64,000 bases of DNA, taken from Symsagittifera roscoffensis. Taxonomy: Eukaryota > Xenacoelomorpha > Acoela > Convolutidae. The notes under the pieces were generated by a model. It was given only the letters and a program-made list of their open reading frames with translations, ran no database searches and was not told the origin of the DNA. Of this stretch, positions 33,611-46,430 are shown piece by piece; position 1 is the first letter of the stretch, and every line of letters starts with the position of its first letter. The stretch spans positions 45,553,013 through 45,617,012 of the forward strand of contig NC_087068.1 in the NCBI RefSeq assembly GCF_963678635.1, written 5' to 3'. The position numbers and the translations under genes were made by a program.

Positions 33611-35241
33611 ACCCGTTTCTTCGTGCTTTAAAACATTATTTTCTTTAAAGCTTTTATAACGCTTAAAATTTTGTGAAGTTTACCTAAAATTTTTTATACT
33701 GAGCAGTAAACTTTGTTTAATATTACTAAACAATAAGATTACGAATATTATCCTCCAAATGTACTACAATGAAAAGCGGTTCTGTATGACACCCAAAAGG
33801 ATATGCCAGAAAGCATGAACACGGATTTAATTCTTAACCGAGATCGAAAACAGTCAAGTACGCTAACAATTTTGGACCATCCTCATTATCAAATAAAGAT
33901 AGAGGGATCGGAACCCAATGGCTCAGAAAAAAAAAAGTTTTTCGACTTCAACATATTTGCAAAAAAAATTGCAAAAAGCCAGGAGTTTAAAACATTACAA
34001 TTTTAAGAGTCTATAATAATTTCATTTTCAGGCGGTTTTATTAACTGAAAATTCAGTATTACACTTAAGGGAATGACAAATTACCCTACGTACAATAACG
34101 AGAATTAATAGAGTGAAACCTTTGATAAAAGAACTAGCCAATGTAAAATTGTAACAAACTCATTCTGCGAAGTTAATTTGCACCATCGGATTCCTCTTAG
34201 GGCCCAAGTAGGGACCGATGACAATAATTATAATCTTTGTAGTTTTCAAATTACAAAATGCAAACTAGAAGAAATTCATCAAAAAGGGAAACATCACCTC
34301 CTTTTTTCTCAACACATTGAGTAAAATTTTCATCAAAAATCTTTATCATAAAATGGGCGAACAACGTTTTTCGACCCGACCCGCCGCAGATTTATGCCAG
34401 CATTTGTTGGTGGCTTCATGTAGCCTTTTTAAAATTATGGTACCATATTCTTTCAACAACGCAAATGCTTGTTGGTGGCTGTTTGCAGCCCTTGAGACTC
34501 TTATGATTCGCTCCTCACAATTTGGCCAAAATATCAATTCGGTAGTTCAAAATCCACAATATGCAGGCATTTAAACCCTTAAAAACAACAAATTTTCAGA
34601 AGCAACCTTTTGAAAATTGGACCGCATCATCCTTAAGATTGTTTACGTTAAATTTTTGCATCATAAAGTTCAGGATGACTTTCTGTACTAAAGATGTGAG
34701 CATGGATTGATGCAGAGGATTAAAACCAAAGAGAAACTAATAAACTTATCTTTTTGAAAATTACACAGTTTGCAAATTGTCTGTTTAATTTTCCTTTTCT
34801 ACGTTATTTCATTTTGATTTGATTCTAATTCAAATCTTTTCTATTTTCTATCAAAAAATGTAACAAAAATTGCTGGTTTTGACAACCAGGTGGACATACA
34901 TTTAAGATTAGGGGTTAATTAATGCCCAAATTTCCATTTTTGTTTTAACTACATAAGTTTAATATCTGAGCTTAACTCAGTGTCGGAAAATGCTTTATTC
35001 CTGTGGTTAATAAACACCATGATCGTCTTTCTTCATTTGTATTCCTGTGGTTAATAAACACCATGATCGTTTTTCTTCATTTGTTTTCCGTGGTGGGTTT
35101 GTGTGAAACCACAAGATTATATTTTCCACCTTTTATATATATACAATTTTACACTTTGTCCTTCATCGTTCAAACATTTGATAATTAGCCTTAATATCCG
35201 AATGTAATTCGGGATTTTGAATATTTGGTCTTTTTACATTG
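33611..35241. other. Region replacing pol, no RT or integrase seen
   Basis: AT-rich. No YxDD, RNase H, HHCC or DDE motif in any frame. An open run at 33803-34006 (67 codons) is unrecognised. A 44-bp tandem duplication lies at 34997-35084 ('attcctgtggttaataaaca' start). 'ttatatatatac' near 35137 could be a TATA box for the next ORF. Confidence 0.6.
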
Positions 35242-35928
35242 ATGTTTAGCAAAATGGAGTACGAGCCAATTTTAAACTGGAACTGCAGAAATGCAGACCC
35301 TGCACCAGAGGAATTTAAAAGAAAGCTGCCTCTCAGGAAGAAACAACGGAAACCGGTAGCAGTTCAATCTTTATCAATGGACGACGGGTTAAATAAGAAA
35401 CCTCGCAACTTTCCCAGTTTAACCCAAAGATTGGAGCTGCAGAAGTGCAGAGAAACCAAATTGGATACGGAAAATCCAAAATATATAACGAGTTTAAAGT
35501 ACTCAATAAAGGAAAATTATAACAGATGGAAACTGCCATCGTTCATTGAAGTCGTTAACTCAATGACAATGGAAAAGGCGATGATGCCTATCGACTTCAT
35601 AACCCAGCCAGAAGGGGTTATAAAGAACGAAAACAACTTCTGGAAATTAAAGAAGAGGGAGGAACACGGCTACATCCTCAAGGCAGGAGGCACGCAAGTC
35701 ACCATTCCGTTCGAGGGAATAACTGCTTTTCCGAACCATGTAAAAAACAGACAGGAAGAACAGGAAGACATTCAACAACTAACGGACGGAATGAGCAGAC
35801 TACGAATCAAAAACAAAATTAAAAAGAAGAAAATCGTGAAGTTGCAACAAAAACTTGAGGCTTCACAGAGGAAGATAGCGATCCTCAGATCATACAATGT
35901 GGAGCTTGAATCCGGAAGGAAGCTCTAG
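35242..35928 (+). CDS. Unrecognised 228/229-residue protein inside the LTR element
   Basis: Long intact ORF; first ATG at 35242, another in frame at 35254. Lies between the protease and the polypurine tract, where RT-integrase or an env-like gene would normally be. N-terminal third is polar with 'FKRKLPLRKKQRKP' (basic). The middle has 'YNRWKLPSFIEVVNSM' and 'GGTQVTIPFEGITAFP'. From about residue 180 it is strongly charged and probably coiled-coil ('RIKNKIKKKKIVKLQQKLEA' and onward). No membrane segment, signal peptide or catalytic motif that I know. Could be a captured host gene or a lineage-specific accessory protein. Confidence 0.7.
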   Translation: MFSKMEYEPILNWNCRNADPAPEEFKRKLPLRKKQRKPVAVQSLSMDDGLNKKPRNFPSLTQRLELQKCRETKLDTENPKYITSLKYSIKENYNRWKLPSFIEVVNSMTMEKAMMPIDFITQPEGVIKNENNFWKLKKREEHGYILKAGGTQVTIPFEGITAFPNHVKNRQEEQEDIQQLTDGMSRLRIKNKIKKKKIVKLQQKLEASQRKIAILRSYNVELESGRKL

Positions 35929-36059
35929 ATAAAACCTAACTTATCTTTATAACTTTTTCGTTTGATGTTCTCTTTAAATTTTATAACTATAGTATTTAAC
36001 CATTAAAGTGTTTAAATTTTCACCATGGTAACTGTAAGAATCGAACAGCTTAATTTTCC

Positions 36060-36074
36060 AAAAAAAGGGGTGAG
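36060..36074 (+). promoter_or_regulatory. Polypurine tract of the young gypsy element
   Basis: 'aaaaaaaggggtgag' directly upstream of the 3' LTR (36076), the expected plus-strand primer position. Confidence 0.85.
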
Positions 36075-36075
36075 T

Positions 36076-37230
36076 TGTAGTATTGCGAAATACTACACAC
36101 ACAAAAGACCATTGTCTTAATTGTTTATTTAACGACCCAATTCTAAATTGGAGCGTGCCAATTAAATTAAAGCCTCTTTTCACTAAATCAGATATTGACT
36201 GATTTACTCTTATTAGGACTATAAAATCTTGTTTTGAAAATCCACTCCTTTTTAAATACTTGTCCAATTTTTCTCATTTTTTCATGCTCAATATTTTAAA
36301 AGGGCGGCGATTATTAATACGTCCCTTTTAACTTAACTTGAAACAAACTGGATAAATATTTAGCAGTCTTGCAGGCTGCACTGAAATTCTCCTTGCTTTG
36401 ATTAAGCAGAGGTGCACCTGCAATATGATGCATCAGAGAGAGTAATATGAATTTTTAATAAGACAAACTGAAAGCTGCGGTTTTTATCAAAGGGGACTAA
36501 TAAGTTGAAGATATTTGATTTGAAAAAATCAAACAAAAAACTAGTTGAAAATTCCCTTATTAAAAAGGGAGAACAAAGGAGCAGGTGAAACCTGAATAAT
36601 TAAAGATTGAATCAGCCGCCGGTTTATGCTTACGAGCAAAAGGACTGGCCTGAAATCTTCAGTGTTTCATTTTGCTCAGTAAGCAGCTAGTCAGTTCTCT
36701 TCAGTCAGATCTTTTAAAATTAAATAATTTTTCTTTTCTGCCCTAACACTAAAATTAATCTAGCCCTTTTCATTTATAAAAAGAGAATAAATTCTCAGTT
36801 TAAGTTTGATTTGAAAAATTATAAATCGAGATACTCGAGATACGCACCCCCGAGGAAGTCTGGACTATAAGTACCCAAAGGACTACGGCAAGACGATTCA
36901 GACGACCCAACCAGAAGTGCTGACTTGGACAAAATCAAGGGCAACCATACATACTAATCAGCCACCGACCTTAGTAAGAAGATAAAAAAATTGATGAACA
37001 AAATAAGATTAGCTCAACCTCCCCTCATAGGTATATTTCTTTAAGCTGTTCGATTCGTTTATATAATCTAATAACCCAGTGCTTTGTATCTAACCAACTA
37101 ATTAATTCATACCTTTTCTAACTATTGTTTCTACTCTACTTTTTGTCAAGACAATTTGACGATCTAAGGTGAGACTTATAAATTAGGATAAAATTACTAA
37201 GCATTCAACCAGCAATGAGCGCTTAGTAAA
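36076..37230 (+). repeat. 3' LTR of young gypsy element (1155 bp)
   Basis: Near-identical to 27422-28576; the differences I saw are a T/A at about 27506/36160 and a C/A at about 27719/36373. Followed by ATAC, the target duplication. Confidence 0.93.
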
Positions 37231-37234
37231 ATAC
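37231..37234. other. Target site duplication (right), ATAC
   Basis: Matches 27418-27421, showing that both LTRs came in as one insertion. Confidence 0.75.
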
Positions 37235-39875
37235 AGATTTCCAACGTTTTAAAATTTGTTTTACAGAACTTAGGACCAATTTTTTGTCAATTTGATGGCC
37301 TTGAAAGTTTACGGTCATAAAAAAAAGGTTTCAATAATTTGGTTTAAAAAAGCTCATTAAAGAATTTCTACTTATTAGAATTGTATGATAAGCTTTTTTC
37401 CAGCAAAAAAAAACAATTTTTTTGAGTAGATTCAAATTATTTGAACATGGTTTTTTGTTGAATGAGATCAATTTTTTCCAACAATATTGATATTTTTCAG
37501 TGTTAAAATTTACCACATAAAATATTTCACATACTTGAATGCAATAAGAAACCAAAAAAAATACTTTCAATATTGGTAAACATTTTAATTGTTTTTTTTC
37601 AAAAAATTCCTTGTGCTTGCACAAAAAATTTCAAAAAAAATCCCGTCATCACAGTTTTGAGATATCAAGATTGTTAAGTTATGAATGAAAACCAACGCAG
37701 ACAATTTTTTATATTACAAAACAAGTTTCGCATCTAAAAACTAATCTTTTAATTATGTAGCTTCCGTCAATTATCCGAGGGCGTGGTAGAGGGAAATCGT
37801 CATTTCTCCCATAAAAATAAAGCTGTATTACATAATTTCATTCACGTACCAGTTCACATTGACTCACATAGACCAGTTTTTTTTTATTTTACTAAAACAA
37901 ATACGGAAATAAGATTATTAACCAGGAATAAATTCTTTTTTTTATTTTACTGAAACAAATACGGAAATAAGATTATTAACCAGGAATAAAAAAATCTTAA
38001 TTTTTTGGATTTTATATTTAAATATTAATTGGGAGCCAGACACTTCTCACTTCGGATACTTGAATTACAAACCACCAATCGTTGGAACGTGAGAATCAGA
38101 TGTTGAAATACTCTAAATTGAAAACAAAATGATGAAAAACGAAGATTTACTCGCCTGCAAAAACAACCATAACGTCAACATGAAACAAATATCGATACAA
38201 AAATTTTCCGAAAAAAAAACAGAATCAGTTTGAGCTTAGCTAAAAGAAACGGCTTTTAGATTACTTCAAGTTTTTTTGGTAAACAGATTTCTCGAACAAT
38301 TTCAATTAGATTGATAGCTTTTTGCAATGTTAACTGTATTTTCTAACGAACTCAATCAGAGACATTTAAAGCAAACCGGAAAGTCGGATGCATGAAAATT
38401 GAAACAAAAATCTTGCTCTTACTATAAAAAGACGAATTTTGCTCAGCGCTGCCCTTGCGCACGCTTTTAATGTGGTATTTGATGGTGGAACGGTAGTTTG
38501 CATTGTTGAATGTTGAATTGCGACGAAGTTTGGTTTTGTCAAAACAGACAGAAAAAAATGCCATTAATTTTTTTTGCATACAAGTTTTTGTGGATGCAAG
38601 CCGCAGAAGTCATAAACTATGAAAGGAGATCATCGAAAATCATATATGAGTGGGAACTCAATGAGTTGAAAAGGTTTCAGCCAGAAATCTTTGCAGTTCA
38701 AAACGAAAATTGGTAGATCCGTGAGAAAACTTGATTCTATTACAAAAAAAATTAACGTTGAGAAGTTTCTATCATCGTTTTTTTAGTCAACACAAGCAAA
38801 TTTCATCAAAAATTCGTTCTCATCCTGGTTGTCCCTAATACATTAAAAGGTTCAATCACGCCAAACATGATTGTTTATTTAAGAACGATTCTATAACAAC
38901 AATATTCTCAGCACCTGAAAGGTTTTTATCCTATAACAACAAGAACAACGCTTTTGGATATAGAGCTTCCAATATTCTCAGCACCTGAAAGGTTTTTAAG
39001 TCAAGTTTATAACAGTATTTGCATTTTCACTGTTGGCCGTTTTGCGACATTTTCACTTGAAAAAATCTTTGTTTTTTTGCAATTGACTCAACTGTCAATT
39101 TCTCTGAAGAAGTAGCCAGTTAAGAGACCGCATAATCGTTTTCAGAGCAAACCCGACACCGATTGGTCAGCCCGAAATCAAAAGATGATCTGAAATGTAT
39201 AAGAGAAGCAAAAATTTTAGCTGTTTTAGGAAACCAAAAGAAAAAGACTGCTGTAGCCAAAAAAACGACTTGAGAAATCTAAAAGGTCGCAAAGTAATGC
39301 CAAGAAAATCATCTAGTCTTTTTAAACAATTGCGCCCAAACCGCTAAAATACCGAGCAAATCTTCAGAAGAGCCGCTCAAACCGCTCGTCTTGAGCATTT
39401 TTTTTTGAATTTTATCCCAAAACGGTGTATCTGTTGCAGGGCACATGCCTCCAGCTATATTAAAAACCCACCTGCAATTAAACTGAAGTTATTTAGGCTC
39501 CAAAAAATTATAAAACAACTGCTCATATTTTTCCAAATAAACCGATCTAAACCCGCGCAAACCGTTCAATCTGATCAAGGTTTTGAGCACAATTGTCTAA
39601 AAAGCATTGAAACTGCTTTTTCTGGTGTCCGTCTTATATAAAGCATTGAAAGTTTTTAAACTGGGCTGAAAACCTTGACTCGGGACAGGCAAAGAACTTG
39701 AGTTTCGGTGTATGCCTAAGAGTTTATTCCTAAGCTAAATACACGCTAATTCATCTCAGCATTTTACTTTCCAAGATTCAAAACTGCAAAATTTCAGAAT
39801 TTCAGACGGGTCAGCTCAGAAAACATGTGTCTTTAGGGGTACCCGCACTCAGTAAAAAGAGAAATTAATCGATTC
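37235..39875. other. Non-coding region with small tandem repeats
   Basis: No recognisable gene. Holds a 58-bp tandem duplication at 37877-37990 ('acaaatacggaaataagatt' core), and a 28-bp direct repeat 'aatattctcagcacctgaaa...' at 38901 and 38971 (spacing 70). Open runs at 38510-38716 and 39405-39641 have no known domain. Confidence 0.5.
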
Positions 39876-40140
39876 AATTAGAATTATAATCGTACTTTTA
39901 GCAAATTATAATTAATTATAAGCGCCAATTTTAGGTGTTTAAACGATTTATAATCCATTATAATGATAACGTTTTTGCTGACCTTTTAAGAAATTATAAT
40001 TAATTACAATTGATTATAATTTTTCCGAAAATATCTTATAATCTCTTGTAATCTATTATATTCTCTTATTATAGATTATAGTCCTTTTTTCTATCAAAAT
40101 ATTATTTCGCAAGAAAAATCAATTATAATGAATTATAATT
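39876..40140. repeat. ATTATAAT-type simple sequence
   Basis: Dense repeats of 'aattataat', 'aattataattaattata' and 'gattataat'. Similar clusters occur at about 40672-40775 and 43660-43760 within the tandem duplication. Confidence 0.75.
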
Positions 40141-40197
40141 TGGCTATTCTGCTTGCAAAAAAAGTAAAAATCAGTAACAAGTAAAAATCAGTAAGCC

Positions 40198-40565
40198 AGG
40201 GGCGGATCTAGGATTTTTGCGAGGGGGTCTCCCAAACCCTATAAGGAATGACTAGATTGATTCCAAGCTCTCCCAAGGCATTAAAAAAAACAATGTTTTT
40301 GTCAAATTTATGCGCCGCAGGCAAAAGTTTGAACAAAAAAAACGAGCCAAAAAAGACGTTTTTAGGCACTTTTTGGAAACGTTTGACCAAATTATCGCTT
40401 TTTTCCGGCAAACACCCCACTCAAATTTAAAATATATTAGGCGCTGTTAAAAATTTTTAGTGTCAGTAAGCCAAAAATGAATATCTCAAAAAAGTGGGGA
40501 AACCTCAAAATAGGGGGGGGGGGTGGGGAGACCTTTTGGGTCGGTAGGGGGTCGAATCCGCTGGT
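40198..40565. repeat. Dispersed repeat, copy 4
   Basis: Reverse orientation relative to copy 1: 'ggggcggatctaggattttt', 'atgcgccgcaggcaaa', 'acgtttttaggcactttttg', ending 'gggggtcgaatccgctgg'. A partial fifth copy (43367-43555) was made by the tandem duplication. Confidence 0.7.
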
Positions 40566-40911
40566 AGCTATAAGTACAAAATTGCAGTATCTTTTAGTTC
40601 CGTAACCAACTCAAAAGCACACGAAACAAAATCAAACTAAAACGAAATGAAGCGATGACGTTTGTTGAAGAATTATGAATTATAATGCATTATAATGTAA
40701 AATAAATTTTAAAAAAATTGAGAAAAAAAATTTCATAAAAAAAATTGATTATAATCGATTATAATCGATTAAAATGATTTTCTTATTGTTTCAAAAAATA
40801 GTAACATGAGTGCGGGTAATGAAACATGTTTTGCTTAGCTATCTAAATTAAGCTTAAAAAAAATTACGAGAGTTCAGAAAAGAGTTAAATTAAAGTGTGT
40901 GTTACTTTTAA

Positions 40912-40983
40912 CTAGAAGGCATGAACACTGAGCTCGCCCACTCTGGAGGAGATTGCTAAGAATAGGTCGAGGTCAACCATAAC
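40912..40983 (-). CDS. Possible terminal exon of an unknown host gene
   Basis: Minus-strand run of 24 codons after a good acceptor ('ttttaacag'), ending in TAG; reads 'VMVDLDLFLAISSRVGELSV' then 'HAF'. A further minus-strand open piece at about 41568-41760 ('IFLSEHTISDHILGNEEAYA...') has an in-frame stop. Both are duplicated at 43894-43965 and about 44550-44742. Unrecognised and weakly supported. Confidence 0.3.
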   Translation of the reverse strand, partial: VMVDLDLFLAISSRVGELSVHAF

Positions 40984-42600
40984 CTGTTAAAATAAAAAAA
41001 TTCAGATAACTAGAACACTTCCCATGTCACATAAAAGTTTGAATGCTAAAAAATAAGTTGCACAAATGATCTTTTTCTCGCTTTGGTAAAAGTTATGGTA
41101 AAATTAAGTACTAAAGAATTTATTCACAACAATCAAACTAATGATTGCATCAAAATTTAAGGCACAAAAAATAGAAATGAAAACAAAAACTAAGTTAAAA
41201 TCTCTAGTTGGCCCAAAATGCGTGATAAGTGATGCCAATAAATGAACTTAGTACCATTGCAGGTTTCCAGAAGAACAGAATGAAATAAGTTTTCAAAAAA
41301 AAACTTATTTTTTATGATGGATTATAGAGACCAATCGGTTAGTTAGTGGGCAAGGTTTTGAAAAAAATGCAAGGATAAACATCATGAATTATTGCTAGAG
41401 GAGGAAAAAGTTGAAAAAAAAAATTAACTGCCCAGGTTAAGTTTACAAAAAAGTACATAAACAAAGGACGAGTGAAATTTTTAATTATATTGTTTTGGTA
41501 ATACGATTCCGGGAAAGAATTTTTCTAAAGTATCCGTAGTCTTAGCGACCGAGTTAAGTGTCGATGACTGAACTGTCGCTCTCCTCAACGATAGATGATG
41601 GCAAGGATGTCAGCATTTTTGGACCTGTTCTTCCATAAAAGTTCTAGGTTCAGGAACTATCCAGGGTTAATTGTCTGTTCCACCGGGACGTTGGCATACG
41701 CTTCTTCATTCCCCAGGATGTGGTCGCTAATGGTGTGCTCGCTCAGGAAGATTCGTTTTCTGCACTATCAGACGCAGCTCGCAGCTAGCTCTCTACACCA
41801 CATGTAAAAACGGCAGAAAGCAGTTAGAAGGATCTAGAAACCGCAGAAAGATAGAATTTTTCAGCCATCATGACAGCAACTCTCGGACTCTTGCTCAATA
41901 CAAACACAACCAATAAGAAGAAAAACTTTCAATTTCATTTAGACGAGGGCCAGCTGCAGTTAAAAATAAAGATGCGACATTAACACAAAAATATATAGCA
42001 GCCACAGATTAAACTTTTATCAACCCCTGCCTTTTAGCCGGAAAATATTTCTAACTACCTGAAGACAACTCAGGCGGATTTTATACTGTCGGAGAAAAGG
42101 CCTGCCTGACACCGAAGAAGCGCTGAGACAAACGAGATTTTTTGTCACTCCCGCGATCAAGTACCTCTTATCGAAGAGAAAGGGAAAGCACGAGCCAGAG
42201 CTGGTGAAAGAGAATCTGAAGCTCCATCAAAAAGTGCTCTGTAGTTGAAGTCATTCAGGCTAGTAGCAGATAACCAGGGCATGATACCAGGACTGATCAG
42301 AAAGCATACACTCACAAACAAGAAGAATTAGAGGCAGCAAATCTATAGTGCGCTTCATCAAACTGTTTATGTTCTTTTGTTCATTCTTTGCTTTGTTCGT
42401 TCCTTGTGGCCTGCAAAGCAATAAACTCAACAATTCTCTCACCTTAATTTGTACGATAGATACTAGAGACTCATTTTTTAGAAAAAATATTTGTTTGAAA
42501 ATGGTATTTAAAACTATGTAAATGTTTTAAGTTTCTTTCAAATTTCCGAGTAAACTGTTAGAAAAAGAAATTTCAAAGAAAACGGTTCGAAAAGGATATT

Positions 42601-43130
42601 GAGAAAGAAATCAACAAAAAACTGTTGAGCCTAAAAAAAACGACACAAATGTTTATCGATACCAAAAAACTGATGTCAACAGGGAGTCAAACGGCTCGCT
42701 TGAACAAGTTAGCAAAAGTACACAAGAAAGATATATCGCTGCACCCGGTTCTATCTCTGACTAAAAATTCATATGGCAACTTGAACAACAAAAATTTGTC
42801 TGTGTTTTTTAATAAATTGAGTAAGCAAACAAAGAAGGAAACACACAAGATGTAGTAAAGACTATTGAGAAAATTGATAGTGAATTCGAGGAGAAAAAAT
42901 TTCTTTCGTTGAGTCGAAAAAGATTGAGTTTTTCTTTACTTATGTGGAAATTTTTGTGGCGGCTGAAAAGCCATAAGTAACAGGGGAGTAATTGTGAGAG
43001 GCTGGCGTGGCAGCTAAAACCTATGCAAACCGATTGCAACAGACGCCAAACTGGATGTGGTTGGAAAAAAACTTTAACAATCGTAAACAAAACGCTCAAA
43101 AGCAATTTCATCAATGCTTTGTTGAATTTT
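42601..43130 (+). pseudogene. Penelope-like element RT fragment (unit 1)
   Basis: Contains 'TARLNKLAKVHKKDISLHPV' then 'LSLTKNSYGNLN', the conserved 'A-R-L-Y-G-L-P-K-x-H-K...P-L-R-P' block near the start of Penelope-like reverse transcriptases, followed by coding-like text 'TQDVVKTIEKID'. Frame breaks after that; no catalytic YxDD is left. A second partial copy of the same block starts at 43231. Confidence 0.65.
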
Positions 43131-43230
43131 GTATCTGAAAAACCCAACACCAATGAAAACTGCTAGAATTTCTACAGTCGGCAAATCTCAAAATTTTAAG
43201 TAATTTTATGATTCATTGGTGTTACGCAAG

Positions 43231-43366
43231 GAGACAGAAATTAACAAAAAGCTGTTGAGTCTGAAGAAGAACAACGACATGAGTGAATAGCTATAAAAAA
43301 AGATATCAACAGATAATCAAACAACTCGCTTGTACAGTTCAACAAAAAAACACAGGAAAGATATAC
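43231..43366 (+). pseudogene. Penelope-like RT fragment, second block (unit 1)
   Basis: Reads 'EINKKLLSLKKN' then 'NQTTRLYSSTKKHRKDI', a diverged paralogue of the block at 42601, cut by the duplication junction. Confidence 0.5.
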
Positions 43367-46331
43367 GTTTGACCAAATTATCGCTTTTTTCCGGCAAACA
43401 CCCCACTCAAATTTAATATATATTAGGCGGCGTTAAAAATTTTTAGTGTCAGTAAGCCAAAAATGAACATCTCAAAAAAGTGGGGAAACCTCAAACTAGG
43501 GGGGAATGGGGAGACCTTTTGGGTCGGTAGGGGGTCGAATCCGCTGGTAGCTATAAGTACAAAATTGCAGTTTCTTTTAGTTCCGTAACCAACTCAAAAG
43601 CTCACGAAACAAAATCAAACTAAAACGAAATGAAGCGATGACGTTTGTTGAAGAATAATGAATTATAATGCATTATAATGTAATATAAGTAAAAAAAAAA
43701 TGAGAAAAAAAAATTTCATAAAATAATTGATTATAATCGATTATAATCGATTAAAATGATTTTCTTATTGTTTCGAAAAACAGTAACATGAGTGCGGGTA
43801 ATGAAACATGTTTTGCTTATCTATCTAAATTAAGCTTAAAAGAAATTACGAGAGTTCAGAAAATAGTTAAATTAATTTGTGTGTTACTTCTAACTAGAAG
43901 GCATGAACACTGAGCTCGCCCACTCTGGAGGAGATTGCTAAGAATAGGTCGAGGTCAACCATAACCTGTTAAAATAAAAAAAGTCAGATAACTAGAACAC
44001 TTCCCATGTCACATAAAAGTTTGAATGCTAAAAAATAAGTTGCACAAATGATCTTTTTCTCGCTTTGGTAAAAGTTATGGTAAAATTAAGTACTAAAGAA
44101 TTTATTCACAACAATCAAACTAATGATTGCATCAAAATTTAAGGCACAAAAAATAGAAATGAAAACAAAAACTAAGTTAAAATCTCTAGTTGGCCCAAAA
44201 TGCGTGATAAGTGATGCCAATAAATGAACTTAGTACCATTGCAGGTTTCCAGAAGAACAGAATGAAATAAGTTTTCAAAAAAAAACTTATTTTTTATGAT
44301 GGATTATAGAGACCAATCGGTTAGTTAGTGGGCAAGGTTTTGAAAAAAATGCAAGGATAAACATCATGAATTATTGCTAGAGGAGGAAAAAGTTGAAAAA
44401 AAAAATTAACTGCCCAGGTTAAGTTTACAAAAAAGTACATAAACAAAAGACGAGTGAAATTTTTAATTATATTGTTTTGGTAATACGATTCCGGGAAAGA
44501 ATTTTTCTAAAGTATCCGTAGTCTTAGCGACCGAGTTAAGTGTCGATGACTGAACTGTCGCTCTCCTCAACGATAGATGATGGCAAGGATGTCAGCATTT
44601 TTGGACCTGTTCTTCCATAAAAGTTCTAGGTTCAGGAACTATCCAGGGTTAATTGTCTGTTCCACCGGGACGTTGGCATACGCTTCTTCATTCCCCAGGA
44701 TGTGGTCGCTAATGGTGTGCTCGCTCAGGAAGATTCGTTTTCTGCACTATCAGACGCAGCTCGCAGCTAGCTCTCTACACCACATGTAAAAACGGCAGAA
44801 AGCAGTTAGAAGGATCTAGAAACCGCAGAAAGATAGAATTTTTCAGCCATCATGACAGCAACTCTCGGACTCTTGCTCAATACAAACACAACCAATAAGA
44901 AAAAAAACTTTCAATTTCATTTAGACGAGGGCCAGCTGCAGTTAAAAATAAAGATGCGACATTAACACAAAAATATATAGCAGCCACAGATTAAACTTTT
45001 ATCAACCCCTGCCTTTTAGCCGGAAAATATTTCTAACTACCTGAAGACAACTCAGGCGGATTTTATACTGTCGGAGAAAAGGCCTGCCTGACACCGAAGA
45101 AGCGCTGAGACAAACGAGATTTTTTGTCACTCCCGCGATCAAGTACCTCTTATCGAAGAGAAAGGGAAAGCACGAGCCAGAGCTGGTGAAAGAGAATCTG
45201 AAGCTCCATCAAAAAGTGCTCTGTAGTTGAAGTCATTCAGGCTAGTAGCAGATAACCAGGGCATGATACCAGGACTGATCAGAAAGCATACACTCACAAA
45301 CAAGAAGAATTAGAGGCAGCAAATCTATAGTGCGCTTCATCAAACTGTTTATGTTCTTTTGTTCATTCTTTGCTTTGTTCGTTCCTTGTGGCCTGCAAAG
45401 CAATAAACTCAACAATTCTCTCACCTTAATTTGTACGATAGATACTAGAGACTCATTTTTTAGAAAAAATATTTGTTTGAAAATGGTATTTAAAACTATG
45501 TAAATGTTTTAAGTTTCTTTCAAATTTCCGAGTAAACCGTTAGAAAAAGAAATTTCAAAGAAAACGGTTCGAAAAGGATATTGTGAAAGAAATCAACAAA
45601 AAACTGTTGAGCCTAAAAAAAACGATACCAAAAAACTGATGTCAACAGGGAGTCAAACGGCTCGCTTGAACAAGTTAGCAAAAGTACACAAGAAAGATAT
45701 ATCGCTGCACCCGGTTCTATCTCTGACTAAAAATTCATATGGCAACTTGAACAACAAAAATTTGTCAGTGTTTTTTGATAAATTGAGTAAGCAAACAAAG
45801 AAGGAAACACACAAGATGTAGTAAAGACTATTGAGAAAATTGATAGTGAATTCGAGGAGAAAAAATTTCTTTCGTTGAGTCGAAAAAGATTGAGTTTTTC
45901 TTTACTTATGTGGAAATTTTTGTGGCGGCTGAAAAGCCATAAGTAACAGGGGAGTAATTGTGAGAGGCTGGCGTGGCAGCTAAAACCTATGCAAACCGAT
46001 TGCAACAGACGCCAAACTGGATGTGGTTGGAAAAAAACTTTAACAATCGTAAACAAAACGCTCAAAAGCAATTTCATCAATGCTTTGTTGAATTTTGTAT
46101 CTGAAAAACCCAACACCAATGAAAACTGCTAGAATTTCTACAGTCGGCAAATCTCAAAATTTTAAGTAATTTTATGATTCATTGGTGTTACGCAAGGAGA
46201 CAGAAATTAACAAAAAGCTGTTGAGTCTGAAGAAGAACAACGACATGAGTGAATAGCTATAAAAAAAGATATCAACAGATAATCAAACAACTCGCTTGTA
46301 CAGTTCAACAAAAAAACACAGGAAAGATATA
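43367..46331. repeat. Segmental tandem duplication, unit 2
   Basis: Copy of 40379-43366; similarity ends at 'acacaggaaagatata' (about 46331), after which the unduplicated original sequence goes on. The new junction is 'gatata|cgtttgacc' at 43366. Confidence 0.93.
45583..46110 (+). pseudogene. Penelope-like element RT fragment (unit 2)
   Basis: Duplicate of 42601-43130, lacking 14 bases near its start. Confidence 0.65.
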
Positions 46332-46430
46332 TCGCGTCTCCCGGTTTTATTTCCTCCTAGGAATTCATATGGCAACTTGAACAAAACTTTTGTCAGGGTT
46401 TTTGCATGAAATTAGGTGAACGAATATAGA
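46197..46430 (+). pseudogene. Penelope-like RT fragment, second block (unit 2, longer)
   Basis: As 43231-43366 but continuing past the duplication end: 'DISRLPVLFPPRNSYGNL', again the Arg-Pro-Val-Leu region of Penelope-like RT. It shows where the sequence ran before duplication. Confidence 0.55.

Larger units (their letters stand above)
40379..43366. repeat. Segmental tandem duplication, unit 1 (~2.98 kb)
   Basis: Starts inside dispersed repeat copy 4 at 'gtttgaccaaattatcgctt' and is repeated from 43367. Internal offset is 2982-2988 bases. Long stretches are identical. One visible difference is a 14-base segment ('cacaaatgtttatc' region near 42645) missing from unit 2. Confidence 0.93.
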
